From assembly GCF_023146395.1 (NCBI RefSeq), contig NZ_JAGLCD010000007.1, forward strand, positions 61,899 to 125,898: 64,000 bases of DNA, given 5' to 3'. The stretch comes from Aeromicrobium sp. (GTDB taxonomy: Bacteria; Actinomycetota; Actinomycetes; Propionibacteriales; Nocardioidaceae). This document shows positions 38,089 to 48,416 of the stretch, piece by piece. The stretch's first letter is position 1; the number at the start of each line of letters is the position of its first letter. The notes beneath the pieces were generated by a model. It saw only the letters and a program-made list of their open reading frames with translations. It did not search any database and was not told the DNA's origin. A program made the translations under genes and the position numbers.

Positions 38089-38529
38089 TCAGCGCTCGCT
38101 GACGCTGCCGCCGGCCGCCTCGATCTTGGTCTTGGCGCTGGCCGAGAACTTGTCGGCGGTGACCTGGACGGCCACGCCGATCTCGCCGTTGCCGAGCACC
38201 TTGACCGGCTGGTTCTTGCGGACCGCACCCTTGGCGACGAGCGCGTCGACGTCGACGGCACCGCCCTCGGGGAACAGGGCCTCGAGCCGGTCGAGGTTGA
38301 CGACCTGGAACTCCACGCGGAACGGGTTGGTGAACCCCTTCAGCTTGGGCAGGCGCATGTGGATCGGGACCTGGCCGCCCTCGAAGCCGACGGGCACCTG
38401 GTAGCGGGCCTTGGTGCCCTTGGTGCCACGACCGGCCGTCTTGCCCTTGGAGCCCTCACCGCGACCCACACGGGTCTTGGCGGTCTTGGCGCCCGGGGCG
38501 GGGCGCAGGTGATGCAGCTTGAGCGTCAT
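38089..38529 (-). CDS. rplO: 50S ribosomal protein L15
   Basis: 146 residues: [20 protein letters not shown], the glycine-rich [20 protein letters not shown] and the C-terminal L15/L18e fold ([15 protein letters not shown]). ATG at 38529, one base after the rpmD stop. Late 50S assembly protein. Confidence 0.97.
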   Translation of the reverse strand: MTLKLHHLRPAPGAKTAKTRVGRGEGSKGKTAGRGTKGTKARYQVPVGFEGGQVPIHMRLPKLKGFTNPFRVEFQVVNLDRLEALFPEGGAVDVDALVAKGAVRKNQPVKVLGNGEIGVAVQVTADKFSASAKTKIEAAGGSVSER

Positions 38530-38530
38530 G

Positions 38531-38713
38531 TCAATCAATCTCCTCGAACGTCACGAGGTGCGGGATGGTCTCGACCATGCCGCGGATCTCGGGACGATCT
38601 TCCTTGACGACCGTGTGGCCGATGCGCTTCAGGCCCAGCGAACGCAGCGTGTGCAGCTGGTTCTGGGGTCGGCCGATGGCCGACTTGACCTGGGTGACCT
38701 TGAGATTCGCCAT
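38531..38713 (-). CDS. rpmD: 50S ribosomal protein L30
   Basis: 60 residues, standard bacterial L30: [20 protein letters not shown] and the end HLVTFEEID. Its ATG overlaps the rpsE stop by one base (TGATG). Confidence 0.97.
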   Translation of the reverse strand: MANLKVTQVKSAIGRPQNQLHTLRSLGLKRIGHTVVKEDRPEIRGMVETIPHLVTFEEID

Positions 38714-39315
38714 CAGACACCTGCCTCGACGGGCTCGGCCGGGGCGGCCGAGGTCTCCTGGCCGGCCTTGAGCAGCGCCGCCGGAGCGACGTCCTCGACG
38801 CGCAGACCACGCCGCGCGGCGACCTGCTCGGGCGACTCCAGGGTGCGGAGGGCCTCGACCGTGGCGTGCACGATGTTGATGGCGTTGGACGAGCCGAGCG
38901 ACTTGCTCAGCACGTCGTGGATGCCGGCGGCCTCGAGCACGGCGCGCACCGGACCACCGGCGATGACGCCGGTACCGGGCGATGCCGGGCGCAGGAAGAC
39001 CACGCCGGCCGCCTTCTCACCCTGCACGGGGTGCGGGATGGTGCCCTGGATGCGCGGGACGCGGAAGAAGTTCTTCTTCGCCTCCTCGACACCCTTGGAG
39101 ATCGCCGTGGGGACCTCCTTGGCCTTGCCGTAGCCGACGCCGACCTGACCGTCGCCGTCGCCGACGATCACCAGGGCGGTGAAGCTGAAGCGTCGACCAC
39201 CCTTGACGACCTTGGCGACACGGTTGATCGTGACGACCTTCTCGATGTAGTTGGACTTCTCGCCGCGGTCGCCTCGCTGACCGCGACCGGCTCCGCCGCC
39301 TCGACGCTGGCTCAT
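38713..39315 (-). CDS. rpsE: 30S ribosomal protein S5
   Basis: 200 residues. A Gly/Arg-rich N-terminus ([20 protein letters not shown]) precedes the double-stranded-RNA-binding fold ([20 protein letters not shown]) and the C-terminal domain ([19 protein letters not shown]). I use the ATG at 39315; the open frame extends farther without homology. S5 contributes to decoding fidelity and mRNA unwinding. Confidence 0.97.
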   Translation of the reverse strand: MSQRRGGGAGRGQRGDRGEKSNYIEKVVTINRVAKVVKGGRRFSFTALVIVGDGDGQVGVGYGKAKEVPTAISKGVEEAKKNFFRVPRIQGTIPHPVQGEKAAGVVFLRPASPGTGVIAGGPVRAVLEAAGIHDVLSKSLGSSNAINIVHATVEALRTLESPEQVAARRGLRVEDVAPAALLKAGQETSAAPAEPVEAGV

Positions 39316-39352
39316 GCAACGCTCCCAAAGGTGTTGGTGTGAATGGTGGTCA

Positions 39353-39736
39353 TCAGAACTCCAGTCCGCCCGAGCGAGCGCCGTCGGCCAGGGCCGCGAC
39401 GCGACCGGCGTACTTGTTGCCGGCGCGGTCGAACACGACCGTCTCGACTCCAGCCGCCTTCGCACGATCGGCCACGAGCTCGCCGACCTTCTTGGCCTTG
39501 GCCGTCTTGTCGCCCTCGAACGAACGCAGGTCCGACTCCATGGTGGAGGCCGAGGCGAGCGTGTGGCCCTCGAGGTCGTTGACGACCTGAGCCACGATGT
39601 GCTTGCTCGACCGGGTGATCACGAGGCGGGGACGATCGGCCGAACCGGCGATCTTCTTGCGCCCACGGATCTGACGACGCGACCGCGACGCAGCGCGGCT
39701 CGCGAGATTGCGCTTGTGATTGATGGAGATGGCCAT
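39353..39736 (-). CDS. rplR: 50S ribosomal protein L18
   Basis: 127 residues: [40 protein letters not shown] and the C-terminal [20 protein letters not shown]. Binds 5S rRNA with L5. The ATG at 39736 shares one base with the rplF stop; a GTG one codon earlier is less likely. Confidence 0.97.
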   Translation of the reverse strand: MAISINHKRNLASRAASRSRRQIRGRKKIAGSADRPRLVITRSSKHIVAQVVNDLEGHTLASASTMESDLRSFEGDKTAKAKKVGELVADRAKAAGVETVVFDRAGNKYAGRVAALADGARSGGLEF

Positions 39737-40278
39737 CACTTACCAGCCTTTCCGGCCTTGCGCACGACGCGCTCGCCGGCGTAGCGCACGCCCTTGCCCT
39801 TGTACGGCTCGGGCTTGCGGATCTTGCGGATGTTGGCAGCGACCTCGCCGACCAGCTGCTTGTCGATGCCCTGCACCGACAGCTTGGTGGCCGACTCGAC
39901 CGCGAACGTGATGCCCTCGGGCGCGTCGAACGGCACCGGGTGGCTGAAGCCGAGGTTGAGCTCGACGGCGTTCGGGCCCTTGGCGAGCACGCGGTAGCCG
40001 ACGCCGACGATCTCGAGCTTCTTCTCGTAGCCCTCGGTCACGCCCACGACCATGTTGCTGATCAGGGTGCGGCTCAGGCCGTGGAGCGCCTTGCTGCGAC
40101 GCTCGTCGTTCGGGCGCTCGACGGCCAGGCTGCCGTCCTCGGACTTCGTGACGGTGATGGGCTCCGCGACGGTGTGCGAGAGCTCGCCCTTGGGGCCCTT
40201 GACGCGAACGTCCTGGCCCTCGATCGAGACCTCGACGCCCGCGGGAACGGCGACGGGAATCTTGCCAATGCGTGACAT
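39736..40278 (-). CDS. rplF: 50S ribosomal protein L6
   Basis: 180 residues: [20 protein letters not shown], two L6 repeats, and the 23S-binding end [23 protein letters not shown] at 40278. It lies near the sarcin-ricin loop, where elongation factors dock. Confidence 0.97.
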   Translation of the reverse strand: MSRIGKIPVAVPAGVEVSIEGQDVRVKGPKGELSHTVAEPITVTKSEDGSLAVERPNDERRSKALHGLSRTLISNMVVGVTEGYEKKLEIVGVGYRVLAKGPNAVELNLGFSHPVPFDAPEGITFAVESATKLSVQGIDKQLVGEVAANIRKIRKPEPYKGKGVRYAGERVVRKAGKAGK

Positions 40279-40291
40279 GGTTCTCCTCCCC

Positions 40292-40699
40292 TCACCAGAC
40301 GTAGGCGAGGACTTCCCCACCTACGCCCTTGCTGTTGGCCTGACGGTCGGTCAGCAGACCCTGGCTCGTGGAGATGATCGCCACGCCGAGGCCGCCGAGG
40401 ACCTTGGGCAGGTTGCTGCTCTTGGCGTAGACACGCAGACCGGGCTTGCTGATGCGGCGGATGCCGGCGATCGAGCGCTCGCGGTGCGGGCCGTACTTGA
40501 GGGTCACGGTCAGCGTGCGGCCGACCTCGCCCTCGGCGGGCTCGGCCACGGAGAAGTCCGTGATGTAGCCCTCCTGCTTCAGCAGGGTGACGACACCCTC
40601 CTTCAGCTTGCTGTAGGGCGCGGTCACGGAGTCGTGGTACGCCTGGTTGCCGTTGCGGATCCGCGTCAGCAGATCCGCGATCGGGTCAGTCATCGTCAT
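40292..40699 (-). CDS. rpsH: 30S ribosomal protein S8
   Basis: 135 residues: [20 protein letters not shown] and the C-terminal [20 protein letters not shown] followed by GEVLAYVW. S8 binds the central domain of 16S rRNA and is the classical translational repressor of the spc operon in E. coli; no matching site was identified here. Confidence 0.97.
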   Translation of the reverse strand: MTMTDPIADLLTRIRNGNQAYHDSVTAPYSKLKEGVVTLLKQEGYITDFSVAEPAEGEVGRTLTVTLKYGPHRERSIAGIRRISKPGLRVYAKSSNLPKVLGGLGVAIISTSQGLLTDRQANSKGVGGEVLAYVW

Positions 40700-40792
40700 G
40701 GGTGGTGTTTCCGTTTCTCGCTGCGGTTTCCGTCTCGTCCTCGGCCGGGGCCGAGTGGGAGGGGACCTCCAACGGGTAGGTGTTCTTCTGGA

Positions 40793-40978
40793 TTACCAGG
40801 AGGACTTCGTGACGCCCGGCAGCTCTCCGCGATGCGCCATCTCACGCAGGCAGATGCGGCACAGGCCGAACTTCTTGTAGACCGACTGCGAGCGGCCACA
40901 ACGCTGGCAGCGCGTGTAGCCACGCACCGCGAACTTGGGCTTGCGGGCGGCCTTGACCTTGAGACCAGTCTTCGCCAT
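40793..40978 (-). CDS. rpsN: 30S ribosomal protein S14, zinc type
   Basis: 61 residues, the short type Z protein. Two CxxC pairs (TRCQRCGRS and [11 protein letters not shown]) form the zinc ribbon. Start [20 protein letters not shown] at 40978, one base after the rplE stop. Confidence 0.97.
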   Translation of the reverse strand: MAKTGLKVKAARKPKFAVRGYTRCQRCGRSQSVYKKFGLCRICLREMAHRGELPGVTKSSW

Positions 40979-40979
40979 G

Positions 40980-41555
40980 TCAGTTCTCCTTGTAGGGGAA
41001 GCCGAGCAGCTTGAGCAGCGCGCGACCCTCGTCATCGTTCGTGGCGGTGGTGACGACCGTGATGTCCATGCCCCGCGAGCGGTCGATCTTGTCCTGATCG
41101 ATCTCGTGGAACATGACCTGCTCGGTCAGACCGAAGGTGTAGTTGCCGCGTCCGTCGAACTGCTTGGGGCTGAGACCACGGAAGTCGCGGATGCGGGGAA
41201 GCGCCAGCGTCAGCAGGCGGTCCAGGAACTCCCACATGCGGTCGCCACGCAGCGTGACGTGCGCACCGATCGGCATGCCCTCGCGCAGCTTGAACTGGGC
41301 GATGGACTTGCGGGCCTTGGTGACCTGCGGCTTCTGGCCGGTGATCGCGGTGAGGTCGCGCACGGCGCCCTCGATCAGCTTGCCGTCACGCGCAGCCTCG
41401 CCGACGCCCATGTTGACCACGATCTTGGTCAGGCCGGGCACCTGCATGACGTTGTCGTACTCGAACTTCTCGCGCAGCGCCGAGACGATCTCGTTGCGGT
41501 ACTTCTCCTTGAGACGCGGAGCCGTGGCGGTGGCCGTCGATGAATCAGTAGCCAT
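40980..41555 (-). CDS. rplE: 50S ribosomal protein L5
   Basis: 191 residues: a short Ser/Thr/Ala N-terminus, then [39 protein letters not shown] and the C-terminal [15 protein letters not shown]. Contacts 5S rRNA and P-site tRNA. In spc order between rplX and rpsN. Confidence 0.97.
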   Translation of the reverse strand: MATDSSTATATAPRLKEKYRNEIVSALREKFEYDNVMQVPGLTKIVVNMGVGEAARDGKLIEGAVRDLTAITGQKPQVTKARKSIAQFKLREGMPIGAHVTLRGDRMWEFLDRLLTLALPRIRDFRGLSPKQFDGRGNYTFGLTEQVMFHEIDQDKIDRSRGMDITVVTTATNDDEGRALLKLLGFPYKEN

Positions 41556-41557
41556 GC

Positions 41558-41917
41558 TCAGATCTCCTTTCCGGTCTTGCGCGCGATCCGCACGCTGCGC
41601 TGGGCCGCGTAGGTCGAGCCGTCGGGCCGGGTCTTGGTGACGTCGTCGCGGCGGTAGCCGATCCGCGTCGTGGTCTTGCCGTCGTCGCCGTCGACGACGA
41701 GCTGCACGTTCGAGATGTGGATCGCGGCCTCGACCGTGATGATGCCGCCGGTCTCAGCGCCACCGGACTGGGCAGCCCGGGTGTGCTTCTTGACGCGGTT
41801 GACGCCCTCGACGATCACGCGATCGTGCTCGGTCAGGACCTGGATCACCTTGCCGGTGACGCCCTTGTCGGCGCCGGCGATGACCTGGACCTGATCGCCC
41901 TTCTTGATGCCTGACAT
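41558..41917 (-). CDS. rplX: 50S ribosomal protein L24
   Basis: 119 residues with the KOW motif ([20 protein letters not shown]) and [21 protein letters not shown]24 starts 50S assembly. The ATG at 41917 shares one base with the rplN stop. Confidence 0.97.
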   Translation of the reverse strand: MSGIKKGDQVQVIAGADKGVTGKVIQVLTEHDRVIVEGVNRVKKHTRAAQSGGAETGGIITVEAAIHISNVQLVVDGDDGKTTTRIGYRRDDVTKTRPDGSTYAAQRSVRIARKTGKEI

Positions 41918-42285
41918 CACAGCACCTCCGGTGCCAGCGAGATGATGCGCATGAACTTCTTGTCACGAAGCTCGCGCCCGACGGGGCCGAAGATGCGCGT
42001 GCCGCGCGGGTCTCCGTCCGCCTTGAGGATCACGGCCGCGTTCTCGTCGAACTTGATGTAGGAACCGTCGGGACGACGGCGCTCCTTCACGGTCCGCACG
42101 ACGACGGCCTTGACGACATCGCCCTTCTTGACGTTGCCGCCCGGGATCGCGTCCTTGACGGTGGCGACGATCGTGTCGCCGATGCCGGCGTAACGCCGGC
42201 CCGAGCCACCGAGGACACGGATGCAGAGGATCTCCTTCGCACCGGTGTTGTCGGCGACCTTGAGTCGCGACTCTTGCTGGATCAT
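41917..42285 (-). CDS. rplN: 50S ribosomal protein L14
   Basis: 122 residues: [20 protein letters not shown], the barrel core with [17 protein letters not shown], and the end [15 protein letters not shown]. It forms part of the intersubunit bridge. First gene of the spc part, 4 bp after rpsQ. Confidence 0.98.
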   Translation of the reverse strand: MIQQESRLKVADNTGAKEILCIRVLGGSGRRYAGIGDTIVATVKDAIPGGNVKKGDVVKAVVVRTVKERRRPDGSYIKFDENAAVILKADGDPRGTRIFGPVGRELRDKKFMRIISLAPEVL

Positions 42286-42289
42286 GTCG

Positions 42290-42571
42290 TCACTTCGCCT
42301 TCTCGAGGACCTCGACGAGGCGCCAGCGCTTGGTGGCCGACAGCGGGCGGGTCTCCATGATCCGCACGCGGTCGCCGATCCCGGCGCCGTTCTCCTCGTC
42401 GTGGGCCTTCAGCTTGATGTTGCGGCGCAGCACCTTGCCGTACAGGGCGTGCTTGTAGCGCTCCTCGACGTTCACGACGATGGTCTTGTCCATCTTGTCG
42501 CTCACGACCAGGCCCTCGCGCACCTTGCGTGCAGAGCGCTCGTTCGTCACAGTCTCGTCCTTCGTGCTCAT
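42290..42571 (-). CDS. rpsQ: 30S ribosomal protein S17
   Basis: 93 residues, an OB-fold protein: [33 protein letters not shown] and [20 protein letters not shown]. The start overlaps the rpmC stop by 4 bases (ATGA). Confidence 0.97.
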   Translation of the reverse strand: MSTKDETVTNERSARKVREGLVVSDKMDKTIVVNVEERYKHALYGKVLRRNIKLKAHDEENGAGIGDRVRIMETRPLSATKRWRLVEVLEKAK

Positions 42572-42807
42572 GCGTCCACCTCGGCGTTGTCGTCGGTGGT
42601 CTCGATGATGCCGAGCTCACGCTCGCGCAGCACCGTGTAGATGCGGGCGATGTCCTTGCGGACGGTGCGCAGACGCGCGGTGTTGTCGAGCTGGCCCGTC
42701 GCGTTCTGGAAGCGCAGGTTGAACAGCTCTTCCTTGGCGTCGCGCAGCTTCTCGGCAAGGCCGTCGGCGTCGAGCAGACGCAGCTCCACTGCAGTCGTGA
42801 TCGCCAT
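42568..42807 (-). CDS. rpmC: 50S ribosomal protein L29
   Basis: 79 residues: two antiparallel helices ([39 protein letters not shown]) plus an acidic tail. It sits at the polypeptide exit. Its ATG overlaps the rplP stop by one base. Confidence 0.96.
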   Translation of the reverse strand: MAITTAVELRLLDADGLAEKLRDAKEELFNLRFQNATGQLDNTARLRTVRKDIARIYTVLRERELGIIETTDDNAEVDA

Positions 42808-43229
42808 CAGATGCCTCCCTCGGTCTCACGGCTGATGAAACGTGCCTTCATCGGCAGCTTGTGGATCGCGCGGCGCATCGCCTCGCGGGCCGTGTTCTCG
42901 TCGACGCCCGAGAGCTCGAACATGACGCGGCCCGGCTTGACGTTGGCGACCCACCACTCCGGCGAGCCCTTGCCCGAACCCATGCGGGTCTCGGCGGGCT
43001 TCTTGGTGAGGGGGCGGTCCGGGTAGATGTTGATCCAGACCTTGCCGCCACGCTTGATGTGACGCGTCATGGCGATACGAGCCGACTCGATCTGGCGGTT
43101 GGTCACGTAGTGACCCTCGACCGCCTGGATGCCGTACTCGCCGAAGGCGAGCGTCGTGCCGCCCTTGGCCATGCCGCGGCGCTTCGGGTGGTGCTGCTTG
43201 CGGTACTTGACCCGTCGGGGCATCAACAT
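42807..43229 (-). CDS. rplP: 50S ribosomal protein L16
   Basis: 140 residues. I take the ATG at 43229, giving the conserved start [19 protein letters not shown]; it overlaps the rpsC stop by one base. [20 protein letters not shown] and [20 protein letters not shown] are typical. L16 lies at the A-site side of the peptidyl transferase centre. Confidence 0.97.
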   Translation of the reverse strand: MLMPRRVKYRKQHHPKRRGMAKGGTTLAFGEYGIQAVEGHYVTNRQIESARIAMTRHIKRGGKVWINIYPDRPLTKKPAETRMGSGKGSPEWWVANVKPGRVMFELSGVDENTAREAMRRAIHKLPMKARFISRETEGGI

Positions 43230-44065
43230 CAGGACTCGCCTCCCTCGGCGGTAGCAGGAGCAGCGGCAGCCGCGACCGGCTCGGCCGCAGGCTGAGCCGA
43301 CGACGGGGCCTCGGACGTGGCCGACGCGGGGGCACCCTCACGGGCCGGACGCTCGGGACGGCGACCGCCGCCACGACCGGCGCGGCGGGCACCCGGGGCT
43401 GCGGCGCGCTTGGCGGCCTCGGCCTCGCGCTCGGCACGGGTGCCGGCGACCTCGCCCTTGTAGATCCAGACCTTGACGCCGATGCGACCGAACGTGGTCT
43501 TGGCCTCGTAGAAGCCGTAGTCGACGTCGGCACGGAGGGTGTGCAGGGGCACGCGGCCCTCGCGGTAGAACTCCGAGCGGCTCATCTCGGCGCCGCCGAG
43601 ACGACCCGAGCACTGGATCCGGATGCCCTTGGCACCCGAACGCATCGTGGTCTGCATCGCCTTGCGCATCGCGCGACGGAACTGCACACGACCACTCAGC
43701 TGCTCGGCCACGCCCTGCGCGACGAGCTGCGCGTCGAGCTCGGGCTGCTTGACCTCGAGGATGTTGAGCTGCACCTGCTTGCCGGTGAGCTTCTCGAGAT
43801 CGCCGCGGATGCGGTCGGCCTCGGCGCCGCGGCGGCCGATGACGATGCCCGGACGCGCGGTGTGGATGTCGACGCGGACGCGGTCACGCGTGCGCTCGAT
43901 CTCCACGCGGCTGATGCCGGCGCGGTCCATGCCCTTGGTCAGCATCTTGCGGATCTTGACGTCCTCGCCGACGTAGCTGCTGTACAGCTTGTCGGCGTAC
44001 CAACGGCTCTTGTGATCGGTCGAGATACCGAGTCGGAACCCGTGCGGGTTGATCTTCTGTCCCAT
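43229..44065 (-). CDS. rpsC: 30S ribosomal protein S3 with extended C-terminal tail
   Basis: 278 residues against about 230 in E. coli. [20 protein letters not shown] starts the protein; the KH domain carries [17 protein letters not shown]. After about residue 215 the tail is Arg/Gly-rich and then Ala/Pro/Ser/Glu-rich with no fold. S3 forms the mRNA entry tunnel. The longer open frame upstream is not used; the ATG at 44065 shares a base with the rplV stop. Confidence 0.97.
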   Translation of the reverse strand: MGQKINPHGFRLGISTDHKSRWYADKLYSSYVGEDVKIRKMLTKGMDRAGISRVEIERTRDRVRVDIHTARPGIVIGRRGAEADRIRGDLEKLTGKQVQLNILEVKQPELDAQLVAQGVAEQLSGRVQFRRAMRKAMQTTMRSGAKGIRIQCSGRLGGAEMSRSEFYREGRVPLHTLRADVDYGFYEAKTTFGRIGVKVWIYKGEVAGTRAEREAEAAKRAAAPGARRAGRGGGRRPERPAREGAPASATSEAPSSAQPAAEPVAAAAAPATAEGGES

Positions 44066-44481
44066 CAGCGAGTCCCTCCCTTCGTGGTGTCGACCGGCGT
44101 GACGACGACGGTCAGGTGGCTCGTGCGCTTGAGGATGCGGTTGGCCGCACCCTTGGCGCGGGGGCGCCAACGCTTCATCGTGGGGCCCTCGTCGACCGTG
44201 ACGACGCTGACCACCAGGTCGGCGGCGTCGAGGTCCTCGGTGGTCTCGGCGTTCGCGACAGCGGACTCGACCAGCTTCAGGAAGTTCTGGGCGACGGCCT
44301 GCGGGGCGAACTGGAGCGTCGCGACGGCCTCGTCGACCTGCGCACCGCGGATCAGGTCCGCCACACGGCGGGCCTTCTGCGGGGTGACGCGGACGAATCG
44401 GGCGACGGCGAACGCACCGGGCTGGTCGCCCAGCAGGCGCTCGCGACGCGCAGAAACCTGCTCGCGAGTCTGTGCACTCAT
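44065..44481 (-). CDS. rplV: 50S ribosomal protein L22
   Basis: 138 residues: [20 protein letters not shown], then [11 protein letters not shown] and the loop that lines the exit tunnel ([20 protein letters not shown]). I start at the ATG at 44481; the open frame extends 49 codons farther through non-homologous sequence. Confidence 0.97.
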   Translation of the reverse strand: MSAQTREQVSARRERLLGDQPGAFAVARFVRVTPQKARRVADLIRGAQVDEAVATLQFAPQAVAQNFLKLVESAVANAETTEDLDAADLVVSVVTVDEGPTMKRWRPRAKGAANRILKRTSHLTVVVTPVDTTKGGTR

Positions 44482-44560
44482 GAGGACACCACCTGGTTCG
44501 ATACGGACGGCGTGGCAGCCGACGTGACGACTGCCGCGCAATTGACGACGGAGTTCACGT

Positions 44561-44842
44561 TCATCGACGCTTCGCCTTTCGGTCGTCCTTCTCGTGGCCA
44601 CGGAAGGTGCGGGTGGGAGCGAACTCACCCAGCTTGTGGCCGACCATCGAGTCGGTGATGAACACGGGGACGTGCTTGCGGCCGTCGTGCACGGCGACCG
44701 TGTGTCCGATGAAGGACGGCAGGATCATCGAGCGACGCGACCAGGTCTTGATGACGGTGTGCGTACCGGCCTCGTTCTGAGCGTCCACCTTCTTCTCGAG
44801 GTGGCCGTCGACGAACGGGCCCTTCTTCAGGCTGCGGGGCAT
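44561..44842 (-). CDS. rpsS: 30S ribosomal protein S19
   Basis: 93 residues: [60 protein letters not shown]. Binds the 16S head with S13. It lies 13 bp after rplB. Confidence 0.98.
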   Translation of the reverse strand: MPRSLKKGPFVDGHLEKKVDAQNEAGTHTVIKTWSRRSMILPSFIGHTVAVHDGRKHVPVFITDSMVGHKLGEFAPTRTFRGHEKDDRKAKRR

Positions 44843-44855
44843 TGTTCAGGTCCTC

Positions 44856-45683
44856 TCAGCGGCCGGACTTGCGGCGGCGGACGATCATCTGGTCACTGGC
44901 CTTGCGCTTGCGCGTACGGCCCTCGGGCTTGCCCCACGGGCTGACCGGGTGACGGCCTCCGGAGGTCTTGCCCTCGCCACCACCGTGCGGGTGGTCGACC
45001 GGGTTCATGGCGACACCGCGGACGGTCGGGCGCTTGCCCTTCCACCGGTTGCGGCCGGCCTTGCCCCAGTTGATGTTGGACTGCTCGGCGTTGCCGACCT
45101 CGCCCAGCGTGGCGCGGCAGCGGACGTCGACGTAGCGCATCTCGCCGGACGGCAGGCGCAGCTGTGCGCGCGAGCCCTCCTTGGCGACGAGCTGGACGCG
45201 AACGCCGGCCGAACGACCCATCTTGGCGCCGCCCCCGGGGCGGAGCTCGACCGAGTGCACGACCGAGCCGACCGGGATGTTGCGCAGCGGCAGGTTGTTG
45301 CCGGTCTTGATGTCGGCGCCGACGCCGGACTCGACCGTCATGCCCTGCCGCAGACCCTCGGGCGCGATGATGTACCGCTTCTCACCGTCGGCGTAGTGCA
45401 GCAGCGCGATGCGGGCGGTGCGGTTCGGGTCGTACTCGATGTGAGCGACCTTGGCCGGCACGCCGTCCTTGTCGTAGCGCTTGAAGTCGATGATGCGGTA
45501 GGCACGCTTGTGGCCACCGCCCTGGTGACGAGTCGTGATGCGTCCCTGGTTGTTGCGGCCGCCCTTCTTGGGCAGCGGCTCGACCAGCGACTTCTCAGGA
45601 GTCGTGCGAGTGATCTCGGCGAAGTCGGCCACCGAGGAGCCACGACGGCCCGGGGTGGTCGGCTTGTACTTACGGATTGCCAT
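44856..45683 (-). CDS. rplB: 50S ribosomal protein L2
   Basis: 275 residues. The peptidyl-transferase-proximal segment [20 protein letters not shown] and the ending RRRKSGR are intact; [20 protein letters not shown] is the conserved start. Confidence 0.98.
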   Translation of the reverse strand: MAIRKYKPTTPGRRGSSVADFAEITRTTPEKSLVEPLPKKGGRNNQGRITTRHQGGGHKRAYRIIDFKRYDKDGVPAKVAHIEYDPNRTARIALLHYADGEKRYIIAPEGLRQGMTVESGVGADIKTGNNLPLRNIPVGSVVHSVELRPGGGAKMGRSAGVRVQLVAKEGSRAQLRLPSGEMRYVDVRCRATLGEVGNAEQSNINWGKAGRNRWKGKRPTVRGVAMNPVDHPHGGGEGKTSGGRHPVSPWGKPEGRTRKRKASDQMIVRRRKSGR

Positions 45684-45696
45684 GTCTGCTCAGTCC

Positions 45697-45999
45697 TCAG
45701 CTCGGGCTCGAGAAGATGTCGATGCTCTGACCGGCAGCGACGCTGACGATCGCCCGCTTGGTGTCCTTGCGCTTGCCGACACCGTTGCGGGTGCGGCGCG
45801 TCTTGCCCTTGCGGTTGAGCGTGTTGACCGCGGTGACCTTGACGTCGAAGATCTGCTCGACGGCGATCTTGATCTCCGTCTTGTTCGCGTCGGGGTGCAC
45901 CACGAAGGTGTACTTGTTGTCGTCGATGAGGTTGTACGTCTTCTCACTGACGACCGGGGACAGCACGACGTCGCGCGGGTCCTTGGGCAGGTTGGTCAT
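45697..45999 (-). CDS. rplW: 50S ribosomal protein L23
   Basis: 100 residues: [60 protein letters not shown]23 is the docking site for trigger factor and SRP at the exit tunnel. A GTG two codons upstream (46005) overlaps the rplD stop and is an alternative start. Confidence 0.97.
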   Translation of the reverse strand: MTNLPKDPRDVVLSPVVSEKTYNLIDDNKYTFVVHPDANKTEIKIAVEQIFDVKVTAVNTLNRKGKTRRTRNGVGKRKDTKRAIVSVAAGQSIDIFSSPS

Positions 46000-46001
46000 G
46001 G

Positions 46002-46958
46002 TCACTCACCAGCCTTCGTGAATCCCGCGGCCTCGGCCGACTCCACGGAGTCGAACCAGACCTCGGCGATCGTGGCGTCGTACCACTGGCCGTCGGGCAC
46101 GTGGTACTTCATGGAATCGGCGTTGCCCTTGATGTCAAAGCCCTTGGGGGCGTTGCCACTCTTGAGCGGAGCCTTGGAACCCGGGCCGTACGGCTGGGTC
46201 TTGGTGACGCCGGCGTCGGCCGGCTCGTCGGCCTTGGCCGCTGCCGCCTTGGTGGCCGGGGCCTTCTTGGCCGGGGCCGCCTTCTTGGCCGGGGCCGACG
46301 GGGCACCGGACGACTCGACGACGGCCGCGCTCAGCTTGATGGTGTCGACACCCTCGGCCGACCGAGCCGCCACGAAGGCGTCGAACGCGGCCTTGGTGAA
46401 GACCACGTCGTCGCTCTTGATGACGTCGTAGGTGTTGAGCTGGTCGAACGTCAGGACCACCAGGCCCGTGAGGTTGCGCAGGCTCTTGGCCGTGACGTCG
46501 TCACCGGGCTCGATGACGACCAGGACCCGGTGACGCGTCGTGACGGCGCGCACCGCGGCGATGGCGGCCTTGGTCGACGGGGCGTCGCCCGTGACGAAGG
46601 ACTCCACGACGTGGAGGCGACCCGAGCGGGCCCGGTCCGAGAGGGCACCGCGCAGGGCGGCGGCCTTCATCTTCTTGGGCGTGCGCTGCTCGTAGTCACG
46701 CGGCGTCGGGCCGTGGACCGTGCCACCGCCGGCGTACTGGGGGGCGCGGATCGAGCCCTGACGGGCGCGGCCGGTGCCCTTCTGGCGGTACGGCTTCTTG
46801 CCGCCGCCGGACACCTCGCCGCGCGTCTTGGTGCTGTGCGTGCCCTGGCGCGCCGCGGCGAGCTGCGCCACGACCACCTGGTGGATCAACGGCACGTTGA
46901 CCTGGGTGTCGAAGATGTCGACCGGCAGGTCGACGTCGATCGTCTGAGCCATGGTCAT
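46002..46958 (-). CDS. rplD: 50S ribosomal protein L4 fused to a small C-terminal sunset-like domain
   Basis: 318 residues against about 200 for L4 of E. coli. The L4 core is complete in the first 210 residues, including the tunnel loop [20 protein letters not shown]. It is followed by a Lys/Ala/Pro linker ([24 protein letters not shown], about 222-243) and a compact module at about 258-316 with the pattern [19 protein letters not shown] and [16 protein letters not shown]. That pattern resembles the metal-binding sunset domain but lacks its Cys. The module may be a surface-exposed binding platform. ATG at 46958 overlaps the rplC stop. Confidence 0.96.
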   Translation of the reverse strand: MTMAQTIDVDLPVDIFDTQVNVPLIHQVVVAQLAAARQGTHSTKTRGEVSGGGKKPYRQKGTGRARQGSIRAPQYAGGGTVHGPTPRDYEQRTPKKMKAAALRGALSDRARSGRLHVVESFVTGDAPSTKAAIAAVRAVTTRHRVLVVIEPGDDVTAKSLRNLTGLVVLTFDQLNTYDVIKSDDVVFTKAAFDAFVAARSAEGVDTIKLSAAVVESSGAPSAPAKKAAPAKKAPATKAAAAKADEPADAGVTKTQPYGPGSKAPLKSGNAPKGFDIKGNADSMKYHVPDGQWYDATIAEVWFDSVESAEAAGFTKAGE

Positions 46959-47611
46959 GCCCCCTTGGCGGCGGAGCGGAGGACGACGAGCTGGCCCTTG
47001 GGGCCGGGCACGGCACCCTTGACCAGGATGATGCCCTTCTCGACGTCGACCGCGTGGACGGTGAGGTTCTGGGTGGTCACCGTGTCGGTGCCCATGTGGC
47101 CCGCCATGCGCAGGCCCTTGAAGACGCGACCCGGCGTGGCGCAGCCACCGATCGAGCCCGGCTTGCGGTGGTTGCGGTGGGCGCCGTGCGACGCACCGAC
47201 GCCGGCGAAGCCGTGACGCTTCATGACGCCCGCGAAGCCCTTGCCCTTGCTGGTGCCGGTGACGTCGATCTTGTCGCCGGCGCTGAAGATCTCGGGCGAG
47301 ATCTCCTGGCCGAGCGTGTAGTCAGCGACCAGCTCGGTGCGGATCTCGACGACGTGGCGGCGCGGCGTGACGCCGGCCTTGGCGAAGTGACCGGACTGCG
47401 GCTTGTTGACCTTGCGTCCGTCGATCTCGCCGAACCCGATCTGAACGGCGCTGTAGCCGTCGGTCTCACGGGTACGGATCTGGGTCACGACGTTGGTGCT
47501 GGCGGCGATGACGGTGACCGGGACGACCCGGTTGTCCTCGTCCCAGACCTGCGTCATCCCGAGCTTGCGACCGAGGATGCCGCGCGCGGTGGCGGTGGCA
47601 GAGTTGCTCAT
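46955..47611 (-). CDS. rplC: 50S ribosomal protein L3
   Basis: 218 residues: [20 protein letters not shown], the loop reaching the peptidyl transferase centre ([20 protein letters not shown]), and [20 protein letters not shown]. Second gene of the S10 operon, 14 bp after rpsJ. Confidence 0.98.
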   Translation of the reverse strand: MSNSATATARGILGRKLGMTQVWDEDNRVVPVTVIAASTNVVTQIRTRETDGYSAVQIGFGEIDGRKVNKPQSGHFAKAGVTPRRHVVEIRTELVADYTLGQEISPEIFSAGDKIDVTGTSKGKGFAGVMKRHGFAGVGASHGAHRNHRKPGSIGGCATPGRVFKGLRMAGHMGTDTVTTQNLTVHAVDVEKGIILVKGAVPGPKGQLVVLRSAAKGA

Positions 47612-47625
47612 GACTCGCAGTCCCC

Positions 47626-47934
47626 TCAGAGCTTGATCTCGATGTCGACACCCGCGGGGAGGTCGAGTCGCATGAGCGAGTCGACCGTCTTGGGGGTCGG
47701 GTCGAGAATGTCGATGAGCCGCTTGTGGGTGCGCATCTCGAAGTGCTCGCGGCTGTCCTTGTACTTGTGCGGCGAACGGATCACGCAGAACACGTTCTTC
47801 TCCGTCGGGAGCGGGACCGGTCCGGCCACCTTCGCGCCCGTGCTCGTCACCGTGTCCACGATCTTGCGTGCCGAGGAGTCAATGACCTCGTGGTCGTAGG
47901 CCTTGAGCCGGATACGGATCTTCTGTCCCGCCAT
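47626..47934 (-). CDS. rpsJ: 30S ribosomal protein S10
   Basis: 102 residues: [40 protein letters not shown], and the end [12 protein letters not shown]. It is also the NusE subunit of antitermination complexes. First gene of the S10 operon. The ATG at 47934 is preceded by a leader with alternative hairpins (47973-48002). Confidence 0.98.
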   Translation of the reverse strand: MAGQKIRIRLKAYDHEVIDSSARKIVDTVTSTGAKVAGPVPLPTEKNVFCVIRSPHKYKDSREHFEMRTHKRLIDILDPTPKTVDSLMRLDLPAGVDIEIKL

Positions 47935-47972
47935 GCTCGCGTTGTCCTTTGCGTCGTCGTACGTTTCGCGAT

Positions 47973-48002
47973 CCACTCCCCCTCGGAGTGGCTCGGCCAC
48001 TC
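47973..48002 (-). promoter_or_regulatory. Mutually exclusive hairpins in the S10 operon leader
   Basis: The first RNA hairpin pairs GAGUGGC with GCCACUC around a 3-base loop (template 48002-47986). The second pairs CCACUCC with GGAGUGG around a 5-base loop (template 47991-47973). Both use the same CCACUC segment, so only one can form. They end 39 bases before the rpsJ start, which fits an attenuator or repressor site. Confidence 0.55.
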
Positions 48003-48416
48003 CGGTCCCACGTTCCCCGAGGTCGGGCGTGTCGCTACTGCGCGCTGGCGCGGACATGCACAGATCTCAAGTTGGGTGGTTGGATTCGCTGTGCTGCAGA
48101 TGATCGGGAGATCATCGAGCTTTCGGCGAACCGGGTCGGACCTCAGGTTCGGCGCACCCGTTGAGTCTCGGCGTGAGTTCCGAGCGAGCGCACCCCAGCA
48201 GTCCGGCCGGAGCAACCGCACTAGTCTGACAGAGATCGGCACGGATCTCCAAATCGGTGGCCGAGAGGCGGGAACATCTGGCGCCCTGCCCCCCTCAGAC
48301 CGGTGTCCAGCACGATCACGGGCGAGCCGCCTGCTGTGCGTCGCCTGTGTGGAGACTGGGAGGATGACACCGTCATCCGAGACATCACCACCGACCCCAG
48401 ATTCGAGGATCGCCCT
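48003..48416. other. Divergent intergenic region between the S10 operon and a lipoprotein gene
   Basis: About 410 bases with no supported gene; the open frames crossing it have no recognisable protein. It must hold the S10 operon promoter, but I cannot point to a convincing -35/-10 pair. A 7-bp inverted repeat GATGATC-GGGA-GATCATC is at 48099-48116. A plus-strand TAGTCT near 48223 could be a -10 for the lipoprotein gene. Confidence 0.5.

Noticed and set aside
48099..48116. GATGATC inverted repeat as an S10 promoter operator
   Set aside because: No promoter could be placed around it, so a regulatory role is unsupported; noted only in the intergenic entry.
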